Source: Clostridiales bacterium (GTDB lineage: Bacteria; Bacillota; Clostridia; Christensenellales; Aristaeellaceae). Taken from it: DNA of 9,279 nt. A model generated the notes under the pieces. That model saw nothing but the letters and a program-made list of their open reading frames with translations, was not told the origin of the DNA and made no database searches. Both the position numbers and the translations under genes were made by a program. Positions 5,842-9,279 of the stretch are shown one piece after another (positions within the stretch are counted from its first letter, which is position 1; each line of letters begins with the position of its first letter). Where the stretch lies: positions 1 through 9,279 of the forward strand of contig JAAZEI010000128.1 in NCBI GenBank assembly GCA_012512355.1. Direction: 5' to 3'.

Positions 5842-6801
5842 TCATGACAGCTGAAAATCCTGCGAAGCCATCCAGGTGTTTAAATAAGACAGACTCTGTG
5901 CTTCATCAGGAAAACTCTGAACCGAATCCCCGGCAGAGCCGTCATCAAAGCTGATGTCCTCCTGTAAAGGGCAGTTTTGGCGATAAGCTTCCGCAGGATA
6001 TCCATACACCTCTAAAAAAACCTTGTTCATATAGCGAATATCTGAAAACCCGCTGCTGTAAGCAATATCGGTCAGTTTCATGTCGCTGCGCTCCAGCAAA
6101 AATTTAGCGCGCTCAAAACGCAGACGCGTCACATATTCCTGAAAAGACAGGCCCAAATGCCTGGTAAAAAATCTGGAAAGATAGGACAGACTGAGGCCTT
6201 CCTGCTGACACAAATCGCTCAGCAGCAGTTTGCCTGTATAGTGCTCTTCTATGTATTTCATGATCCGGGCAAACCGGGTGGAGAATCCCCGCTTGAGCTC
6301 CTTTTCTTTTTCCGTCAGATAGTGCCAGGGCAGGGTCTCCAGCAAGATCTGCATCACCCGGTTGACTTCAGCCGCACAGCGGAGCTCGTGATAGGGTTGT
6401 TTTTGCATGTATGAAAGAGCAGCTTGGGTGTAATGATGCAGCAGCTCTTGCAGCCGTTCACCCAGATGCTCATTGATGCGGATAGCATCAAACTCTACAT
6501 TTGATATTTGGGGGTAAAAGCGTACCCAAAAGCTTGGCGATACCTGCAGGGGCAAAATACGAACCGATTTATCTGACGCCGCTCGAAATTCGTGCATGAC
6601 CCTGGGGTTAAACAAAATAAATTCTCCGGGCTGCACACGATGGACTTCGTGGCCGCAATGCAGGTGCATCGTGCCTGAAAAGATATAGAACAGCTCAAAC
6701 TCTTTGTGCATGTGCATGCTGCGATGAACGATATCCACAAAAAATAGCTTGACATCGCGCAGCACAGTATAATCAATAAATTCAAATTCTTTGGCGCTCA
6801 T
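5842..6801 (-). CDS. AraC-family transcriptional regulator with cupin sensor domain
   Basis: A DNA-binding regulator of about 319 residues. The N-terminal part (about residues 28-75) is a cupin-like sensor: MHMHKEFELFYIFSG, then HRVQPGEFILFNPRVMHEF. The C-terminal part (about 180-275) is the double helix-turn-helix AraC domain: MKYIEEHYTGKLLLSDLCQ, SLSYLSRFFTRHLGLSFQEYV, and KLTDIAYSSGFSDIRYMNKVF. A roughly 44-residue tail rich in acidic residues and Ser follows and is unusual for the family. Two adjacent ATGs exist at 6804 and 6801. GAGGT (complement of 6808-6812) is only 3 bases from the first and 6 from the second, so I choose 6801. It converges on the corrinoid operon and follows the kinase by about 205 bases. 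Related regulators often sense sugars, but its ligand and target are unknown. Confidence 0.92.
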   Translation of the reverse strand: MSAKEFEFIDYTVLRDVKLFFVDIVHRSMHMHKEFELFYIFSGTMHLHCGHEVHRVQPGEFILFNPRVMHEFRAASDKSVRILPLQVSPSFWVRFYPQISNVEFDAIRINEHLGERLQELLHHYTQAALSYMQKQPYHELRCAAEVNRVMQILLETLPWHYLTEKEKELKRGFSTRFARIMKYIEEHYTGKLLLSDLCQQEGLSLSYLSRFFTRHLGLSFQEYVTRLRFERAKFLLERSDMKLTDIAYSSGFSDIRYMNKVFLEVYGYPAEAYRQNCPLQEDISFDDGSAGDSVQSFPDEAQSLSYLNTWMASQDFQLS

Positions 6802-6838
6802 CATCTGACCTCACAAAATATCTGTATAAACAAACCCC

Positions 6839-6864
6839 ATCTATGCCGCTATCATAGCATAGAT
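6839..6864. promoter_or_regulatory. 8-bp inverted repeat over a possible -10 box of the AraC-type gene
   Basis: Perfect arms ATCTATGC (6839-6846) and GCATAGAT (6857-6864) flank 10 bases, 38-63 bases upstream of the regulator start. On the minus strand the spacer holds TATGAT (complement of 6851-6856), one base from TATAAT, so the repeat would straddle the -10 region. This suits an operator, for example for autoregulation. No convincing -35 was found, so the promoter part is weak. Confidence 0.4.
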
Positions 6865-6967
6865 AAGGGCATAAATCGTAAATAAACTTCCGCAAACCCA
6901 TCCGCTTCAGACAAGACGCTGCTCTCACTGCGCTGCAAAATCGCTGATTTTTAAAATATGAAACTGT

Positions 6968-6981
6968 TTAAATGCATTTAA
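6968..6981. repeat. 14-bp AT-rich palindrome TTAAATGCATTTAA
   Basis: A perfect palindrome in the interval after the kinase gene. Close by, AAAATC-GCT-GATTTT (6937-6951) makes a second small inverted repeat. Neither has the GC-rich stem and T-tail of a good terminator in either direction. They may be chance features of AT-rich DNA or weak regulatory sites. Confidence 0.3.
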
Positions 6982-7008
6982 TTTTCTGGTCTGATGTGAC
7001 TTACTCTG

Positions 7009-7950
7009 TCAGATATTGATATCGGGCATTGGCACTTGCTGCTGTCGCGCTGCTAAATACACAGCGCCAACCACAGCTTCTTTCTCAAGCATGGTGAAAA
7101 TGAGTTTGGGATAGATTGCGGCTGCGATTGAATACACACGCTGCCTTATGTTCGGGTTATTGAGGAGCAATCCGCCTGCAAAAACAAGGGGGTAGGCTCT
7201 TTGTCCCATATCCAACTGGCGCACAAGCGCCGTGGCCATGGCCGCCAAACGCTGTGCTGCCTCTTCAATTATACCGCCAGCTATGGCGTCACCTTTTTGA
7301 CCAGCTTCAATCACCACAGGGGCCAAAGCGGCGATGTCGAGCTTATTGCTTCCATAGACGAAGTCGACCAGACCCTCCGCCTGGGTCAGGCCCAGGGTCT
7401 TTAGAATCATGGGAAGCAGCAGGGTTTGGGAGCCGATTTCATCATGGGCAAGCAAAGAGGCCGTGATTGCTTTTCTTCCCAGCCAGTAGGCAGATCCTTC
7501 ATCTCCCACCAGGTACCCATATCCGCCGACTCGTTTGCCCTCACCCAGATCATTTACGCCGTAGCCAATAGACCCTGTCCCGCTGATAATCAGGATCCCG
7601 GGTTCACCCCTGGTTTGTGCCGCCAGCGCGATCTGCGCGTCATTTGTCACATGCACAGGGCAGGGATAAGACAGCATCCCGGCAATCCGCTCCATCTCCT
7701 GCCATGTTCTTTTCGTGTCAACGCCGGCCGTCCCAATACACAGGCCCAGGCAATCTTCCAGATGACTGCCGCTGCTGACTAAAAACGCATTCACCAGTTC
7801 GTCCAGATTATCTTTAACTGATTCTGATGAGTTGCTCTCAATATTGGTACTTTTCCCAAAGCTCTTGCCGATTATTTTCCCTTGCAAGTCGCAGGCCAGG
7901 AGTCTGGAGTTTGTGCCGCCTCCATCTATTCCAATAAAATAACGATTCAC
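7009..7950 (-). CDS. BadF/BadG/BcrA/BcrD-type sugar kinase, N-acetylglucosamine kinase-like
   Basis: An ASKHA-fold kinase of the BadF/NagK group (COG2971), likely phosphorylating an amino sugar or similar sugar with ATP in the cytoplasm. Family marks in order are YFIGIDGGGTNSRLLACD (phosphate-1 loop) at the N-terminus, LGLCIGTAGVD, VHVTNDAQIALAA, GILIISGTGSIGYG, GGYGYLVGDEGSAYWLGRKA, and VFAGGLLLNN. I choose the GTG at 7948-7950 (313 residues, AGGG 8 bases upstream), because the protein then begins MNRYFIGIDGGGT as the family does. A longer reading from TTG at 7998 adds 16 residues without similarity and has no ribosome site. It lies 78 bases after the lyase-family gene on the same strand and may be co-transcribed with it. 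The substrate is inferred from family only; benzoyl-CoA-reductase or 2-hydroxyacyl-CoA-dehydratase activators share the fold but carry Fe-S cysteines not seen here. Confidence 0.85.
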   Translation of the reverse strand: MNRYFIGIDGGGTNSRLLACDLQGKIIGKSFGKSTNIESNSSESVKDNLDELVNAFLVSSGSHLEDCLGLCIGTAGVDTKRTWQEMERIAGMLSYPCPVHVTNDAQIALAAQTRGEPGILIISGTGSIGYGVNDLGEGKRVGGYGYLVGDEGSAYWLGRKAITASLLAHDEIGSQTLLLPMILKTLGLTQAEGLVDFVYGSNKLDIAALAPVVIEAGQKGDAIAGGIIEEAAQRLAAMATALVRQLDMGQRAYPLVFAGGLLLNNPNIRQRVYSIAAAIYPKLIFTMLEKEAVVGAVYLAARQQQVPMPDINI

Positions 7951-8028
7951 GCTGTCTGCCCTACTTTCGGCCTGTATATCTATATTTACACCGCTCAAAG
8001 TGCTTTGTTTAAAGCTGGCAAAGAATAT

Positions 8029-9213
8029 TTAACTCCCCAGCAAGCTGAGAACGTCCTCCTGCAATCTGTTTTCAGCGGTTTGAAGTTGCTGCAGGATTGC
8101 TTTAGAATGACGCGGTTCATCGGCGCGTGAAGCGATCATGCGAAGCATTTCTTCAAGCGCCGGACCGCCGGTGATGCCCCTGATGGCAACGAAATTGGCC
8201 GGATCCAGCGCCTTTTGAAGATATTCAGCTGTCAGCGACAGCGGCCTGCCAATCGTCTCCCGCGCCATGTCACTCAGTGACTGCGCGGTGATATTTTGAC
8301 TCTCCTGCCCCTCTGCGCCCGACAGATGGCGCACCAGCTGCGCTGTGAGGTGATGGCTCTCCCGAAAGCTGAGGTCAAAATCCCTCACGAGCGTATCGGC
8401 AAGTTCAGTGGCTGTAATAAAAGCCGCACCCGCACGCTTTTTCAAGTGCTCGGTGTTCACGCTGAGGGTGGCATAATTGACGCGCAAAAGATCCATCACT
8501 TTCACCAAATCATCGCAAGCGCGATAGAAGGTTGGCTGTAGGTCCTCCTCCGAATCAACCATGTCCGTCATGGGGGTATTGTGCAGCATCTGCAGCACAG
8601 TCAGGGCTTCTCCCAGCGCCCTTGAAGCGATCGGACGGGCATGCTCCAGGCTGGAGGGGTTGCGCTTTTGAGGCATGATCGAGGAGGTTTGCACATAGGG
8701 ATCCGCGAGGCGAAACACACCAAACTCAACCGTGCAATAATCCAGGGTATCCTTGAGCAGACGAGATAAAGTCAGCGACAGGCTCGCCAGCGCGCCGGCA
8801 CTTCCTGATAGGTAGTCCGCCCCGGCAATGCAGTCATAGCTGTTTTCAATAATGTCTTCAAATCCCATCACTTCCGCGGGATAAAATCGATCAATCGCAA
8901 ACCCTGTGGTGGTAATGGCAGCAGCGCCCAGCGGTGAACGGTTGGCATCGTGGTAGCCAGCCAAGATGCGCTTGGCATCCCGGCTGAGCGCGTCATATGC
9001 AGCAAGGATATAATGCCCCAGGGTGGTTGGCTGTGCTGGCTGCGTGTGGGTGTAGGCCGGCATCAAATCAGCCTTGTGTTCATCCGCAAAGGCAAGCAGT
9101 ACATCCAGCAGCGCTTCGAGCGCCTGCAGCGCCTTTAGTAAATGTTCCCTCACACCAATGCGGTACTGCGCCAGACCAATGTCGTTGCGGCTGCGCGCTG
9201 TGTGCAGTCGGCC
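8029..9213 (-). CDS. Argininosuccinate lyase (ArgH)-family lyase, N-terminus missing
   Basis: A member of the fumarase/aspartase superfamily, which removes fumarate from succinyl-amino compounds. Visible motifs in order are GRLHTARSRND (just upstream of 9180, ArgH-type), AYTHTQPAQPTTLGHY, NRSPLGAAAI, the signature loop SSIMPQKRNP (about 8656-8685) with the catalytic Ser, and AAFITATELADTLV. True ArgH has NKDMQEDKE after the signature loop; here the region reads NTPMTDMVDSEEDLQP, so the substrate may not be argininosuccinate. The frame stays open from about 9213 to the window edge, but residues there are not ArgH-like and the DNA reads as FtsA in another frame, so I end the real gene at about 9213. 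The apparent GTG start at 9153 is internal, because conserved residues lie before it. Roughly 100 N-terminal residues are absent. Confidence 0.8.
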   Translation of the reverse strand, partial: GRLHTARSRNDIGLAQYRIGVREHLLKALQALEALLDVLLAFADEHKADLMPAYTHTQPAQPTTLGHYILAAYDALSRDAKRILAGYHDANRSPLGAAAITTTGFAIDRFYPAEVMGFEDIIENSYDCIAGADYLSGSAGALASLSLTLSRLLKDTLDYCTVEFGVFRLADPYVQTSSIMPQKRNPSSLEHARPIASRALGEALTVLQMLHNTPMTDMVDSEEDLQPTFYRACDDLVKVMDLLRVNYATLSVNTEHLKKRAGAAFITATELADTLVRDFDLSFRESHHLTAQLVRHLSGAEGQESQNITAQSLSDMARETIGRPLSLTAEYLQKALDPANFVAIRGITGGPALEEMLRMIASRADEPRHSKAILQQLQTAENRLQEDVLSLLGS

Positions 9214-9278
9214 ATCAGCTCCGCCTCTTCCAGGGCGCGCTGGATCGAGTTGACCGTCGCCTCGATGTTGACGACAAC
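9204..9278 (-). other. ftsA: FtsA-coding fragment joined to the lyase gene (likely chimeric contig end)
   Basis: Read from 9278 on the minus strand, 25 codons give VVVNIEATVNSIQRALEE then AELMADC. This closely resembles FtsA (E. coli has QRAIDQAELMADC at the matching place) and is nearer to the VVNIEATV form I associate with proteobacteria. The match stops at 9204, where the other frame becomes convincing ArgH. The shared bases GGCCGACTGCA (about 9203-9213) fit both genes: ATG-GCC-GAC-TGC in FtsA and GGC-CGA-CTG-CA in the lyase. After the junction the FtsA frame runs on without family similarity. A cell-division gene of another lineage joined at an 11-base identity is best explained as misassembly or a chimeric read. 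Confidence 0.7.
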
Positions 9279-9279
9279 C

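Noticed and set aside
7426..7782. Plus-strand open frame of 118 codons opposite the kinase gene.
   Set aside because: It is the antisense shadow of a kinase with all family motifs in order, and no recognisable domain appears in the plus-strand translation.
9151..9153. GTG as the true start of the lyase gene.
   Set aside because: Conserved ArgH-family residues (HTARSRND) lie upstream in the same frame, so this GTG is internal.

Overview
The window looks like part of the chromosome of an anaerobic, corrinoid-using bacterium, most likely Bacillota/Clostridia. The reasons are a corrinoid methyltransferase operon of the type known from acetogens and other strict anaerobes, strong GGAGG ribosome sites, a clostridial-style xylose isomerase, and moderate GC (judged by eye at about half). 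No tRNA, rRNA, CRISPR array, insertion sequence or phage gene was seen.

Layout. Positions 1-205 (minus) are the first 68 codons of xylose isomerase (xylA), cut by the window edge. Positions 206-515 are a divergent regulatory interval with a promoter-like site for each direction. Positions 516-5720 (plus) hold five co-directional genes: a B12-binding corrinoid protein, a uroporphyrinogen-decarboxylase-fold (UroD) methyltransferase with a C-terminal thioredoxin-like domain, a COG0523/CobW-family GTPase, a DUF2284-type cysteine-rich protein, and an ATP-dependent reductive activator of corrinoid proteins (RACE). A hairpin followed by a T-rich run at 5780-5829 ends this unit. On the minus strand follow an AraC-family regulator (5842-6801), a BadF/NagK-type sugar kinase (7009-7950) and an argininosuccinate-lyase-family gene (8029 to about 9213).

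How the genes probably work together (inference): the UroD-fold enzyme moves a methyl group to or from the cobalt of the corrinoid protein. When the cobalt is accidentally oxidised, RACE reduces it back to Co(I) using its 2Fe-2S domain and ATP. The GTPase may deliver metal to the methyltransferase, and the DUF2284 protein may carry an Fe-S cluster or bind metal. No separate MtaB-, MttB- or MtrH-type substrate methyltransferase lies in the operon, so either the UroD-fusion enzyme is itself the substrate methyltransferase or the partner is encoded elsewhere. The methyl donor cannot be read from the sequence. The AraC regulator and kinase point to sugar sensing and use, with xylA on the other flank.

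The most distinctive points are the UroD-thioredoxin fusion with a Phe where MtaA-type enzymes have a zinc-binding His, and the altered metal motif of the GTPase. Caution: the last ~66-76 bases (about 9204-9279) do not fit the lyase. They read in another frame as a piece of FtsA, probably proteobacterial, so the right end looks like a chimeric assembly junction.
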